A DNA stretch of 64,000 nt from Strigamia acuminata. Its lineage: Eukaryota; Arthropoda; Chilopoda; Geophilomorpha; Linotaeniidae. The position numbers and the translations under genes were made by a program. The stretch covers positions 2,108,001-2,172,000 of the forward strand of contig OX442315.1 of the NCBI GenBank assembly GCA_949358305.1, written 5' to 3'. The notes below the pieces were generated by a model that saw nothing but the letters and a program-made list of their open reading frames with translations, searched no databases and was not told where the DNA came from. Below, in pieces: positions 39,421 through 51,525 of this stretch. Each line of letters opens with the position of its first letter. Position 1 is the stretch's first letter.

Positions 39421-39829
39421 TATACTCTGATCAACTACAAAAGTAGCCGATTACCCATTGTCCGAGCCATTTCAGTTGTGTGGTAATATAAAAAATAGAT
39501 CCAAACACTGGAATTGCATTAGATGTACAGACATTGTAGTCAATTACCTATAAAATTCAAAAATTGTTTGCTTTCCTGACAAAGCAACCAATAAACTAAA
39601 GAAACATCTATTTTAAAGTAAAAATGGCAGAAAACTGTATTTCATGAATAGAAAAAACATTTTATTATAAAATACAATCAAAATTAAATCATTTTAATCA
39701 TTATAATAATGTCAAAAATTAAAAAAAATGTATAACTACTTTTCCTGGTGGTAGTACACAGTCTACAGTTAGGAGTGAAAAGACTCGGCCAATGGGTAAT
39801 AGGCCACTTTTGTAGTTGATCAGAGTATA
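39421..39829. mobile_element. MITE-like element with 46-bp terminal inverted repeats
   Basis: The left end 39421-39466 (TATACTCTGATCAACTAC...) and the reverse complement of 39784-39829 match at 43 of 46 positions. The 317-bp interior is non-coding. Ends reading TA-TACTCTG and CAGAGTA-TA would fit a Tc1/mariner-type element with a TA duplication, but this is not proven. Confidence 0.7.
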
Positions 39830-40175
39830 AGACATACGGTTCAAGACTGAAAGCACCAAAATTTGAAAAAATCTCACTAAAATATAGAGCTATAAACGCC
39901 TTAAAGTGCCGATCAAACAATGCTTTGTAAACGTGCAGAAGTACAAAACGATTGACCGGTGCGCGGTGTATGCGGTTAAAATTGGAAAAAATTGATTGTC
40001 TCGTATTTTCTCGCAGTATCGTACCTCTGGGCTAGCACTAAAGCAGTGCAGTAGCAAAAATAAAAAATTAAAATTAAAAAATGTCTCTGTTCCAAAAATG
40101 CGATTACCGGGTTGCCCCAAAAGCATATGTTTAGTGCATTTAGCGATTGCTACCATATTGCTAACTATACCGTAT
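39830..40175. other. Non-coding flank of element F
   Basis: No supported gene. A reverse-strand frame at 39890-40156 has no recognised motif. Confidence 0.4.
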
Positions 40176-40748
40176 TGTTACGTGGATTCCGGGCCTAATC
40201 AGGTTTCCAGTCAACGTTATTTTATTTGGGGTTTAGTGAGTGTGAAAGGAAAGAATGAGATTTGTTTTATGCTTAAATTCAATTCTGTTTTATTCGACCG
40301 GACAAACGAAGTTTGTTCGATCCCTTTTAAACTCAGATACATTTATTCTCAGAAATAAGTCAGAATGTTATTTGGATAAATTGTCACTCTTACATTTGTT
40401 AAATTGTACAACCTTTATTAATTGGGTTATAAAACAACTATGTGATAACTTAATTTGTGTTTAATTGTTGCAGTTTATAGTCGGCAGCCGCTCTCTTTAT
40501 TGAGGCGACATTAGACTCTCTAGTCCTGAAAAGCAAAAGTGATTAGAGACCTGTCTTAGTGTGGGCTCCTTATTTATAGCAAATCTGCCATAAACCCCAT
40601 AATCTAATTGATCAGTCCATCACACGGCGATGACGGATTCCAGCCGTCAGCGCCATCTGTGGCCGAAATTTAGCAACATTTAACTGATAATAATTCGAAT
40701 TACGTGCTACGAATCGCGCATTAATTGGCACGGTTCGTACACGTGACA
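40176..40748 (-). repeat. 3' LTR of element F
   Basis: 573 bp from TGTTACGTGG to CACGTGACA on the plus strand. It is a diverged relative of the A LTR; most conserved are the two ends and the hairpin beside the AATAAA (40289-40323). Confidence 0.85.
40296..40323 (-). promoter_or_regulatory. Hairpin beside the poly(A) signal, F LTR
   Basis: On the reverse strand GATCGAACAAAC pairs with GTTTGTCCGGTC around TTC, followed at once by AATAAA (complement of 40289-40294). Compared with A, a G-C pair has become A-T, a G-T has become A-T and a T-A has become T-G, all keeping the stem. Confidence 0.6.
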
Positions 40749-41771
40749 ACTCCCTTTTTTGCTGTGTTTTGGACCCCAAAATACAAATTTCGGTACCAGA
40801 CAGGTGTCTTTTAAATCGGACATTCTTAAGGAATGTTCGGCTATTTCTACCTTTCATAAGCTATCACTCAGCTGTTTCATAATTATCACACAAACTTAAA
40901 TCATTTTGGAGTTGACTTTACTCCCTTTTATTCCAATGTTTACCATTCCAATCAAATCATAAAATCATTCAACTTAAACTAACTTAATTTCACCAATACA
41001 ATATTTGCTTTTCCATTGTTTATTTTTACATTTTTGAAAAGTCTAACCAAAAAAAAAAACATAAATTAAAAGAAAAATTTTGTCAAAATTAAATTATCAA
41101 AATCAAGGTCCATATATTTGCTCAACACTCAAAATCATTCACACTACAAACAAGCATTTTCATAATAAATTACAACTCTTAACAATTCTCCACTAATAGG
41201 AAAAGACAAATTCAAAAATATTTTTCCAATTTCTCTAATTTTCTTTAAAATTAACAATACCGTTAAAACATAAACTCATTTCAATTATTTACAATAATTA
41301 ACTCTTATTAACATTCAATCAAAATTATGCCGTGAAATATTTACATTAAATTTATCGAAAATTTCAACACATTATATTTTCAAACAAAATTTGCGATAGA
41401 TTCCTCTCGCGTCCACAGTCAATTCGCATTATTCAAATTAAATTTTTCCAATTTACTCTTTAAAACCATTTTTAAATTAAACTATTACACTACTAAATTT
41501 AATTTCAAATTATTTCAAAATTTTATCTAACTTATTAAATGCTATATTAATTCAAAGCAAATTGACGAAGATCGCGATTGGTTTCGATTCGCGAAGTCCG
41601 CTCATAAAGACGTTTAAAACTTAACATTTCATTCTAAAAATCACCTATAATTATTCAAAACACTTACACAAACCTTTTATAACACAATTTCAAACTCAAA
41701 ATAGCAATATAAATGTCAGAAGTTTTTGTTTTCCGGGTCACGCTATTAGTTCGCGTTCACCGTAGACAAAA
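40749..41771 (-). other. 3' non-coding region of F
   Basis: Homologous at both ends to the regions flanking ORF3 in A, including the two polypurine tracts (complement of 40749-40760 and about 40920-40930). No peptidase sequence is present. Confidence 0.6.
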
Positions 41772-44303
41772 TCAGTAGAAATGGCGATAGTCTTTTCGTT
41801 TACGCGACCGGAAATCGTTGGTTTGTGAACTTACGCCATCTAGTGGCGGGTTTTGAAGTTGGTTTTCATTCGTTTTCACCGTAGGCTGTGGTTCAAACAG
41901 TGATTTTAGAGAGATTTGTTCTGTATCATCTATATAACGTTCTTTTGGCTTGATTTTCGTTGTTTTCACTGGTTTTTCTGTGTTTTCAACTACAATTTCA
42001 CCTTTTTTACTGATTTTTTTCACTTTATCAGCAAATTTCACTTTCTTTTCTGGCATATCTTTCAGAACTTCATCTATTTCTTCTTCAATTCGTTCCTTAT
42101 ATGGCTTTAATCTTTCTACATTCACTATGTCACTTTTCTTCCTTGTTGAATTAATTATTTCATAATCATTTGGTGCTGTTCTTCTCACAATTTCATAAGG
42201 GCCGGAAAATTGCGGTAAAAGTTTCTCAAATAAGCCAACTTTTCTGTTGATGGTTTTCAGATAAACCAATTCACCTGGTTCAAACTCTTTGTTGACTCTA
42301 TCTTCATCAAATCTTTTCTTACTTTTTGCAGATTGTTTTTCAAGTCTCTCATTTGCAATCTTCCTGGCTGCTCGAATGAATTTTGCTGTTCTTAATGTAT
42401 ATTCTTTCTGTGGCAAGTCCAAATTAACATCTACTGTCAAATCTACATCATATCCACGAAGTAAATAATGTGGTGTATATCCTGTTGTTTCATGAACGCC
42501 CGTGTTGTATGAAAACAGGAGAAATGGAAGAAATTCGTCCCAGTCAGTATGTTCATCATTAACGTAACTTTGCAACATTTTTGCGAATGTCGCATTAAAT
42601 CTCTCGGTTAATCCGTTTGTTCTTGGATGGTATCCTGATGTTGTTTTGTGCAAACTTTTGAACATATTTGAGACTTCCTCAACCATCTTGTTCCTGTATG
42701 CCGTTCCACGGTCGCTTAGGATTTCTCTCGGACTGCCTTCTTTCAGAATAACTTCATAAAGCAATGTTTTCGCTGCTTCTAAAGCTGTAGCTGCTGCTGC
42801 TGGTCTAGCTATTGCATTTCTAGAAAGATAATCAGTTACAACAAAAACATGTTTATTTCCAAGTCGTGACAATGGAAATGGTCCAAGTGTATCTATTCCA
42901 ATTTGCTCAAAGGGTTTTGAGACTGTTGACCAGGGCTGCATTAGTCCTTTCGCTGGTGTTGTCATTGTTTTTGCTTTTGCGCATTGTTGGCAAGACAAGA
43001 CATAATTTCTCACATCCTTGTAAATTCTTGTCCAGAAGAATCGTGTTCTTATCCGTTTCCACGTTTTTGCCAATCCCAAATGAGCTCCTACTAATCCGTC
43101 ATGCATTTCATGCAATACATCCTTTTGAAGTTGTTTCGGAACTACTAGTAGTAAATCTTCCATGTTCAGGGAACTGTTAAGTATTTTCTTCCTGAACAAC
43201 GTTTTGTTTTGAAGAACGAACTGCTTTAGTGGTCGTCTTCTTTTTCTTGGAAGTTCCTCTTGGTTTTCTAGCGCTGTTATGAGGTCCAGAAGTTTGGGAT
43301 CCTTCCTCTGTTCAACAGGGAAGTCCAAATTTTCTAAGAAAAGCAAAGGTAATTTTTCTATTTCTTCTTCACTTAATTCTTCCTGGATCCTACTTAAAGC
43401 ATCGGCATCTGTATGTTTCTTGCCGCTTTTATGAAATATTTCAAAATCATACTCAGCTAGTTGCAGCGCCCACCTGGCTAGGCGTCCATTTGGATTTCGG
43501 ACTCCTCTCAGCCATTGGAGGGCAGAATGGTCGGTAATAATTTGGAATTTCTGTCCATACAAGTACGGTCTAAATTTCTCTATTGCAAAAATGATGGCTA
43601 ACATTTCCCTATCAGTTGCAGTGTAGTTCTGTTCAGCTGTGCTCATTAAACGACTTGCATAAGCGATAACACGCTCTTGGTTGTTGACTTTTTGTTTTAG
43701 AATTGCTCCTAAACAATATGCGCTTGCATCAGTTGAAATCATGAAGGGCTGAGCGAAGTTTGGATGCGCTAACACCGGCACTGTTATTAATGCATTTCGG
43801 AGCGTGTGGAATGCTTTATCGTGGGGTGGTCCCCAATCAAACTTTTCATCCTTATTGGTTAAATTCACCAGAGGTTTGGAAATGTCCGCAAAACCAGCGA
43901 TGAACTTCCGGTAATACGAGCATAATCCAAGAAAACCACGTAGTTGTTTGACGTTCACAGGAATTGGAAACTTGGCCACAGAATCCAGGTTCCTGGGATC
44001 CGACGAAATACCTTCAGCATCAACCACATGTCCGAGATATCGAATGGTGTGTGTCGCAAACGTACATTTGCTCAGCTTAACTTTGAGATTCGCTGTTCTA
44101 AGCTTTTGGAAAACTGCCTCCAAATCAACAAGATGCTGATCGAAAGTCTTTGAAAACACTATCAAATCGTCAAGATATGCAATACATACTTTCCCCAGGA
44201 GGTTACCAAGCACTTTGTTCATCAATTTTTGAAAGGCGGCTGGGCTGTTACAAAGGCCTTGTCCTAAGACGTTGAACTCGTAATGGCCTGAATTCGTTGA
44301 AAA
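41772..44303 (-). pseudogene. pol: Pol of element F, truncated by element E
   Basis: Open without stops from the element E junction to the C terminus. It starts within RT just before the FNVLG and GLCNSPAAFQ motifs, then YLDD, RNase H (TDASAYCLGA, TDREMLAI, TDHSAL), integrase finger (HDGLVGAHLG, CQQCAKAK), DDE core (IDTLGPF, LSDRGTAYRN, NGLTERFN), the GPYEIVRR motif and the basic tail (FRSRKRKDYRHFY). It serves as the uninterrupted reference for the integrase region that is partly deleted in A. Confidence 0.9.
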
Positions 44304-44628
44304 TGTTGAAATATAATATGTGACTGCTTATATATATGTTCATGTCATATTGTCAAGCAGTAATGCTTTCTAATTGTTATGACCTTTCGTTTGTATTTAC
44401 TTTTAGCTGCACGACTAATAGCAGCTTTGTTTACATTGTGTTTGCATTTGTAGCCATAAAATGGCGCTGTATACCGTGTGGCCAGTCATGTGACTAAAAG
44501 AATAAATCTTTCACTCTGTGTTCAGCTTCTAAGCAGCAACCAAGTTGTCTCTTTATTTCTGATCTAAAGTTCTTCCAATTCCACTGCAAAACCACGGAAT
44601 TATAAGTGGTTTCCTGCACAACTCAACA
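44304..44628 (+). repeat. 5' LTR of element E
   Basis: 325 bp, TGTTGAAATA to CTCAACA. A TATATATA run is near its start (about 44329-44336) and AATAAA is at about 44500. The partner LTR is not in the window, so the boundaries rest on the termini and the adjoining primer site. Confidence 0.75.
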
Positions 44629-44640
44629 AGGTTATGGGCC
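44629..44640 (+). promoter_or_regulatory. Primer binding site of E, internal initiator tRNA-Met
   Basis: AGGTTATGGGCC directly follows the LTR. It is complementary to the anticodon stem-loop of initiator tRNA-Met (GGCCCAUAACC), the half-tRNA priming mode known from Drosophila copia. Confidence 0.75.
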
Positions 44641-45386
44641 AATCAACCCAGGAAACTTTTGGAAAAGTTTTGGAGAATTTTCATCCATTTGGAGGTCATC
44701 TGGAGAAAATCCAACATGGCGGCGCCCATGATAAAGATTGTCAACTTGTGTTTGGACCAGTGCTTAGCAGAGTTTGAAGCTGATTTGGATCACCAAACAA
44801 CACAGAAACACTAGTTGGGTTCGAACAATATAAAATCTTTATTCATACGTTTTTCCTTTTTCCGAATTTCGGACGTTTTGCCCACGTATCGCAAGCGGCG
44901 ATACGTATCGTCAACGGGACGAATATTTCGGTTGGCAAACGAATCAACCAGTGCGATAATTCTCGGCAACCACACGAGAAGTGTGAACCGAGATTTTTGG
45001 ACAGGAATAAGCAACAAGGAGCTGAAAAACGACGGACAATTGGCGATAAGTTTGCGAGGTGCATACGAGACAAAAATCGACGAGATAGAACAATAGTGGG
45101 CTCGAAAATACACGTGAAGTGTGATACAACGAGATACAAAGCAGGGAAGCATCTCGAAGACATCATATAATGAACAATTATTGCGTTTATTTTCGGAATT
45201 ATTATATTGTTACTTTGTTAGCTTAGTGTTGTGTGAGGATAAATACTAACTTATTCTAAGAGCGAACTAACCTCGCAACATTGCACCTAGTTGCGTGTAT
45301 TCAGTACAAACAGTGTTTTTGAGGAAATTAGTGCGTGCACAAAGTGTTTTACGTGCCTTTTCAACGAGTTCAAGTCGCAAATTATC
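44641..45386 (+). other. Leader of element E
   Basis: No supported gene; short frames on both strands overlap each other. It ends at the gag-pol ATG. Confidence 0.5.
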
Positions 45387-48300
45387 ATGGAACCGGACAA
45401 ATTGGACAGAAAAGTCACATTGCTGAATAGAACAAATTATGACACTTGGAAACAGCAGATCAAGGTCCTCTTAATGCATCACGGATGCTGGGCATTCACG
45501 GACGAGACCGAAGAAGCTTTGGCACCAGGAGCATCATGGCGCGATCGTTCGGACTATAAATTACGCAAAGGACGGGCTTTTAGCTTAATTTATTATGCAA
45601 TTGAAGAGCAATACCACGAATTGCTCAGCGGGGTCGACGATGCCAAGAAAGCGTGGGACACGCTCAAAGCTAACTTCGAACCAGTGTCGAGAGCGAGGAC
45701 AATACGTCTACTAGACGAATTCTTTAGCCTGAAATACGACCCGGCGACGGAAACGATAGGAGTTTTTGCGGCAAAAATACGGAATGCGGCGAAGAAGCTC
45801 GCCGACGTTAAACACAAACTAGAGGATCTTTATCAGGCATTTCAACTCATTCGGTATTTGCCACAGGAATACCAATCCATCGTCCAGACCATATACCGAT
45901 GGGAGGACATAAATTTCACACTAGAAAAGGTTGAAATAGAATTGGTCGCCGAGGAAGGCAGGCTGGCACAGCAGAGAAGAGATTCGGGCCAGGGGCAAAT
46001 AATCGATGCTTTCAACATGGGACAGAACAATTTAAACACAAAGAACAGTGATAACACGCCCAAATCCCAACAACAAGGAAATTACAGCCAAAACAATCGT
46101 GGTTTTCAAGGCGGACAAAAGGGCGGCAAATCGAGTTATCGAGGCGGCAAAAATTCAAGAAATTTTCGCGGGAATACGACCGGATCATCACCACGGGGGC
46201 CGTGTTTTCGATGTAACCAACCAGGACATTGGGCGAGAGATTGCACAGTGCAACTCGCACCAAACAACAATTTGAACACGAATGCAATTGAGGAATTGGA
46301 TGCCAACATGATGGATGTCAGCTTTTTGACAGAATTGGCTAAAGAAGAAACATTGCAGTGCAGCGCACCCGGAAATTGCTGGATCTATGATACAGGAGCA
46401 ACCGGACATTTCTGCAAAGAAAAGGACCAGTTTTTCAATTTTAAACAAGCCACGGGAACCATCAGCCAAGCAGATAAAAAAACATTAATTCAAATACAAG
46501 GAGTTGGTGATGTTTGCGTGATGTGTGTTGTGGGAAAGGAAACGATTCCAATAACCTTAAAGAAGGTTTATTATGCGCCAGATTTGAGACAAAATTTGAT
46601 GTCGGGGCCATGTATTGACGAGGCAAGATGTAAAGTCGCGATTGGCTCTGGAATTGTTAAAGTTTACGATCCGCAGTGGCAAAGGCAATTAATGCAAGCG
46701 GAGAAGAAGGATAGACTTTATTACATCAAAACGAGTGATCAAAAGCCTGATTTTGACAAACTGAGATTGAAGGCAAACAACAAAGCGAATACGGGCGAGC
46801 AACAAAACGAGGAATCAACTAATTCAAGTAAAAAAGCATCCAGTCCAGAGGAAGCAAGGTTGTGGCATGAGCGACTTGGACACATCTACTTCCCAAGCGT
46901 GCAAGAGATGAGCAAGCGAAATGCGGTAGTTGGGCTGCCAATTCTCGACGTGCCAATTACACAGTGCGACGTCTGCACGTTGGCGAAGAAGAAATCGGTG
47001 TCTCACAAATCGCTGCCTGGAATTCGGTCGACGGAACCACTACAACTTCTGCACATGGATGTATGCGGAGCTTTTAACACAGCGACACTGTCAGGAAATA
47101 GGTATTTCCTTACCATTACGGACGATTTCTCCCGTTATTCTACAGTGTACCTCATGAAGAGAAAGGACGAGGTATTTGACATTTTCCAGAAACACGTCAA
47201 ACGAATAGAACGATTGTTAGGAAAATCGGTTTTGGCAATTCGGACGGACAATGGAATGGAATTTTGTTCAAATAAGTTTGGAGAATATCTTGAGGGACTT
47301 GGCATCAATCACGAGAGGACCAACGCGTACACACCTGCCCAAAATGGCGTGTCGGAAAGATTAAACCAAACGTTGGCCAATGGGATGCGAGCCCTTATTT
47401 ATGACGCAAAATTGGAGCACAGATTTTGGGGAGAAGCCATCCTCACTTTCAATTACCTTAGGAACAGAATAGCCAAGTTAAATTCGGACAAAACGCCGAT
47501 GGAGTTGTATTATGGACGCAAACCATCACTCCGACATTTAAGAAAATTCGGAAGCCTATGCTTCGTGCAAAAGAGAGTGCGAGATGGAAAGATAGACAAT
47601 AAAGCTTTGCACGGGATCATGCTTGGATACTCTAGGATCACAAAGGGATATCGAGTATGGCTGCCGGCCTTTTCAAAAGTCATCGAGACTAGCGACGTTA
47701 AGTTTGTGGAAAGCAAGCGCGGAGTTGAAGGCGTGCTGGGCCTACCTGAGAAATACATGACCTTTATTGACAATTTGAACGATAATTTGGACGACAACAA
47801 CGATCGTCAGTATTATTCAGATGAAGATGTGAGGCCGCCGCTACCCCCGCCAGCGCCAGTCAAAAGGAAAGAGGATCCACAACTAGAGTTACCTCAACTA
47901 AGACTCAAATTCAGATTGCCGAAAGAAAAGCTTCAAACCAGACCGCCAGCAATCATACCACAAGCGAGGGTACAAGATCCAGATCCAGTACGGACAGTCC
48001 CACGTCTTGTGTGGAAGAAAACAGAGAAGTTTAGGCCAACTGGACAGAAGGATGTCGAATACACAATTGAAGGATACGACAAGCCTAAATTACGATCGAT
48101 ACCTGATGTCAAACGCTATTGTGCGGATCACAATCTTTGTGTTCCAGAACACCTATTCGAAGACAAGAGAAGAAAGAAACCTTCTGAATCGAATGCAACG
48201 GCAGACTATTCAGACGCGGACATAGACGAATTAACTCTCGATTTTGAGGCTAATCATCTTGACGTCTATATACCTGCACGATTTGAGCAGATAGCCGACC

Positions 48301-49571
48301 TTCCTGAAAAGAAAGAATGGGATCAAGCAATGTGCGACGAGATTGATACGATGCATGAGCGAGATGTGTGGGAACTGGTTCCACCACCACCTGATACGAA
48401 GATCATCGGTTGCAAGTGGATTTATACTGTGAAGCTAAATGACAAACAGGAAATCGCACGCTATAAGGCAAGACTCGTGGCGCAGGGCTTCTCGCAAGTG
48501 TACGGAGAATCGTATGAAGAGACAGTCTCACCTGTCGTGGACTTCTCGATTGTTCGATTTATGTTCACATTACTCGTCTGCATGCTGAAGTGGAGCTACA
48601 TCCAGGCCGATGTGAAGTGTGCATATCTTTATGCAAAACTACATAAAACCGTTTACATGCGACAACCAAAAGGTTTTGTTTGTCAAGGCAAAGAAAATTA
48701 TGTTTGTCGACTCCTTCGAGCCATTTATGGTCTACACCAGTCGGGACGAGAGTGGGGCATCGAATTGGAGGACACTTTGTTAAAGCTTGGACTGCAACAT
48801 GTAAATTGGTGCAGTTGCGTCTACAAATATGGCAACATCGCATATTTGATAGTCTACGTCGACGATATTGTTGTGTTTGGAAAACAACACGAAGACGCAA
48901 TGAAAGTACTCGACATGATGGTCAAGACTCAATTCGACTTAGTCATCTTAGGACAGACGAGGAAACTGTTGGGAGTTGAGTTCTACCCATATGATCAACG
49001 CATGGTCTTACATCAAAGATCATATATCAACAAAGTTCTACTGAAGTTTAAGAACCATCTAGACTCTGTAAAAATCCGATCCCAACCGATGACAAAGGCA
49101 ACTATCCTTACAAAGCAAAGTTGTCCAAGTACGATTGAAGACTTCAAGATAATGGAGGGAATTCCTTATCGAAGCTTGCTGGGATGTTTGGCGTTTATCG
49201 CATCGAGAACAAGACCCGATATGACCTACGCTGTTAATATCCTAAGCCAATTCCAGTCCAACCCTGGATGGGACCATTGGATCGCATTGCTCGACTTGCT
49301 CAGTTACCTGAGAACGACGAGGAGCTTTGGATTGATGCTGTTCCCAAATGATCGAGTAGAAGTCATTGGTTATAGTGACTCTGACTATGCAAACAACAGG
49401 GATGACCGTATCTCTATTGGAGGAACTCTCGTAACACTAGGAAGTTCACCAATATACTGGAGAACATTTAAACAGCGAAACGTCACGCTGTCAACCATGG
49501 AAGCCGAATATGTGGCCCTTACTGAAACAGTAAAGGACTACATATGGATTGTAAGAGTTCTGCATGAAATT
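45387..49571 (+). pseudogene. Gag-Pol of element E (Ty1/copia), C terminus removed by element C
   Basis: One frame from ATG 45387 (ATCATGG context). Gag of UBN2/copia type (LNRTNYDTWKQQI, WDTLKANFEP) ends in a CCHC knuckle (CFRCNQPGHWARDC). Then come protease (WIYDTGATGHFC), integrase finger (LWHERLGHIYF, CDVCTLAKKK) and core (HMDVCGAF, IRTDNGMEFC, NGVSERLNQ), RT (YIQADVKCAYLYA, YVDDIVVFGK) and most of RNase H (GYSDSDYANN, STMEAEYVAL). There are no internal stops. The native sequence ends at VRVLHEI; the last residues before the stop at 49593 are encoded by the LTR of C. About 100 C-terminal residues are therefore missing. Confidence 0.9.
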
Positions 49572-51498
49572 TGTGACGGTTTACAAGGGGTATAAATGCC
49601 TATTTTCTACCGAAGAAGCGCTGTTGCGCCATTATCATAGTATTTCGAAGATATTCTGTGTAAATCTGGTATAATTCCTAAATAAAGATATTTGGGATGT
49701 TTCAAATACAAAGATGTTCGTTTATTAAGAATGAACACTCATTTCTACATGATATAAATATATCACGGCCAAATTACGAAGAGTCGTCTGCTAAAAACCC
49801 GCATTTGTCAATGCTCCATATCGCCACTAGATGGCGCGATCGCAATTAGCGGTAATTATGAATAAGAACTGGAAACCTCATGATTATTAAATATAAACAT
49901 ATTTAATCATGTGAATGAATTGTTCTAAACATTAATATAAATATATATTAATATCTGACATTGTTAAATACAATGTAACTTCCATTTTCTGCGGGACAGG
50001 ACATTCAGCGATCAATCGATCGTTCCTTCGATCTGATTGGTGGATCCATTTCCGGTCCTGGGTATCCAGTTCCGGTTGTGGTGTGAATTAGCATATTGTT
50101 CCTCCGTATCCACTTCCGGTGATACGGGATTGGAAGGATTCGTGGAACCCATGTTCCAATTGGATAACTGGATTAATCCTTAATCCAGTCAGGTTATATA
50201 AACCCAAACAACCAGCCATTCTGCAGCTCTGTTTGATTATTTCTGTTTGGTATTGTTACTTATGAAATATGATTCGTTGTTCACGTAAAAAACCTTTTTG
50301 GTTCTTTGTTGATTTATTCGCAAAGAACCGTTGCATGATTCTACAGAATCATGCCACCGCCGGCAATTGAAGTCGAAGTGCTGGGATTATTATGTTGCAT
50401 AAATGTTACAGTCTACGATTGCGACGCCGAAGGAGAACCCGCCGTTGTGCAATTCAGTATCCTCCGGACAGGACCAAGTTGTCTTTCTCGGTATGAACGT
50501 ATTCCGTTACCACGAGTAGCATCGGTATTGTTGAGAATTAGTTCCTTCACCTGATGGTGCCAAAGCAGTCTGTTTTACAGTAACCACGAGTAGCACCAAG
50601 TGTTTGGCAAGCTGATTCTCATGGTATTCGATGCCAAAGCAGTCGGTCTATTATTAGTACCGCGAGAGATTAAACTGCTGTGCGGAGCCGCGAGCTATCG
50701 ACCCCTGTGTACGTGGTACCGTCAACCACTCGATGGACGACCGTGCTGCGACGCCGGGGACGCTTGATACCGTTCTGCATGGCAAGGCGTATATTCTAAT
50801 CGATGGCAATTGTGTGTTGCGACGGGAAGATTAATCTTTATCTTTATTTATAACAGTGAAATCTGACTTGGGAACAAGTTAGTCAAATCAAGTCAAGTAA
50901 CTCGAATTACTTATATATTGTATTCAATATAATTATTAAGTTGGCGACAACTTATTTACAAGAACATCCAAATAGGAAAACACAACGATACGAATTAAAT
51001 ATAATTCGTAGAGCGGAATATTGATAACTAAATGAATACATTTAGTTACACCAATATCCTCCCAAAGTTGTGGCGGTGCACATGAGTCAACCGCATCTCT
51101 CAGATCATTCGATTCATCGACGTGCGATGGTATTACACAGCGAACCAAAGGAACCAGCAAAGCCGTATCGGACTCCAGGACACAGCCATCCGGCTTAGAT
51201 GACATCTATAACCAGGTCGAGCGATGGGAAAACCGCTCCCATCCCGTGGACACGTAATGATATTATTATAAAGCCATTTGGCTAACTTGTTGTATAGTTT
51301 AAATGGTTATTTAACGGGCCAAATGTCGGCATTAGTCTTATGTATAAATTAGCTTTGATATTATTGTTTGCCAACAATAAACTGTAGTGTGTTGATAATA
51401 TTGTCTCTTGTATTTATCTCGTATTGTATTCACTGTATTTTATTGCGATCTATTCCCGGGACCATTGTTAAATGGGAGTTGTGGTCGTCACCGTCACA
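49572..51498 (+). repeat. 5' LTR of element C
   Basis: 1927 bp. TATATAAA at 50195-50202 is a good TATA box. An internal duplication (units starting TACCACGAGTAGCA near 50508 and TAACCACGAGTAGCA near 50580, each ending in GCCAAAGCAGTC) lies downstream of it, and AATAAA is near 51376. Confidence 0.88.
50195..50202 (+). promoter_or_regulatory. TATA box in C 5' LTR
   Basis: TATATAAA, in the same relative position as the TATATAAG of the B LTR. The 3' LTR copy lacks it because D cut the LTR just upstream. Confidence 0.55.
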
Positions 51499-51525
51499 CG
51501 TGGAGGTCCCACCGAGATTAGGTTG
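51499..51525 (+). promoter_or_regulatory. Primer binding site region of C
   Basis: TGGAGGTCCCACCGAGATTAGG follows the LTR after two bases and closely matches the site of B. The tRNA was not identified. Confidence 0.55.

Larger units (their letters stand above)
40176..44303 (-). mobile_element. Element F: Ty3/gypsy retrotransposon close to A, 3' half
   Basis: Reverse strand. The 3' LTR is at 40176-40748, followed inward by 1 kb of non-coding sequence and pol. The pol protein is nearly the same as that of A. Unlike A, there is no ORF3 between pol and the LTR. Element E is inserted in the RT region at 44304; the rest of RT, protease, gag and 5' LTR must lie beyond the window or be lost. Confidence 0.88.
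44304..49571 (+). mobile_element. Element E: Ty1/copia retrotransposon, 5' part, truncated by element C
   Basis: 5' LTR with matching ends (TGTTGA, TCAACA), a copia-type half-tRNA primer site, a leader and a single gag-pol ORF that is open until element C enters at 49572. It lies inside F RT. Its 3' LTR is outside the window. Confidence 0.88.

Noticed and set aside
42866-43180. 104-residue forward frame within F
   Set aside because: Antisense shadow of the F integrase.
50351-50554. 67-residue forward frame in the C LTR
   Set aside because: Located in R/U5 of the LTR and without motif; could be an upstream ORF but nothing supports it.
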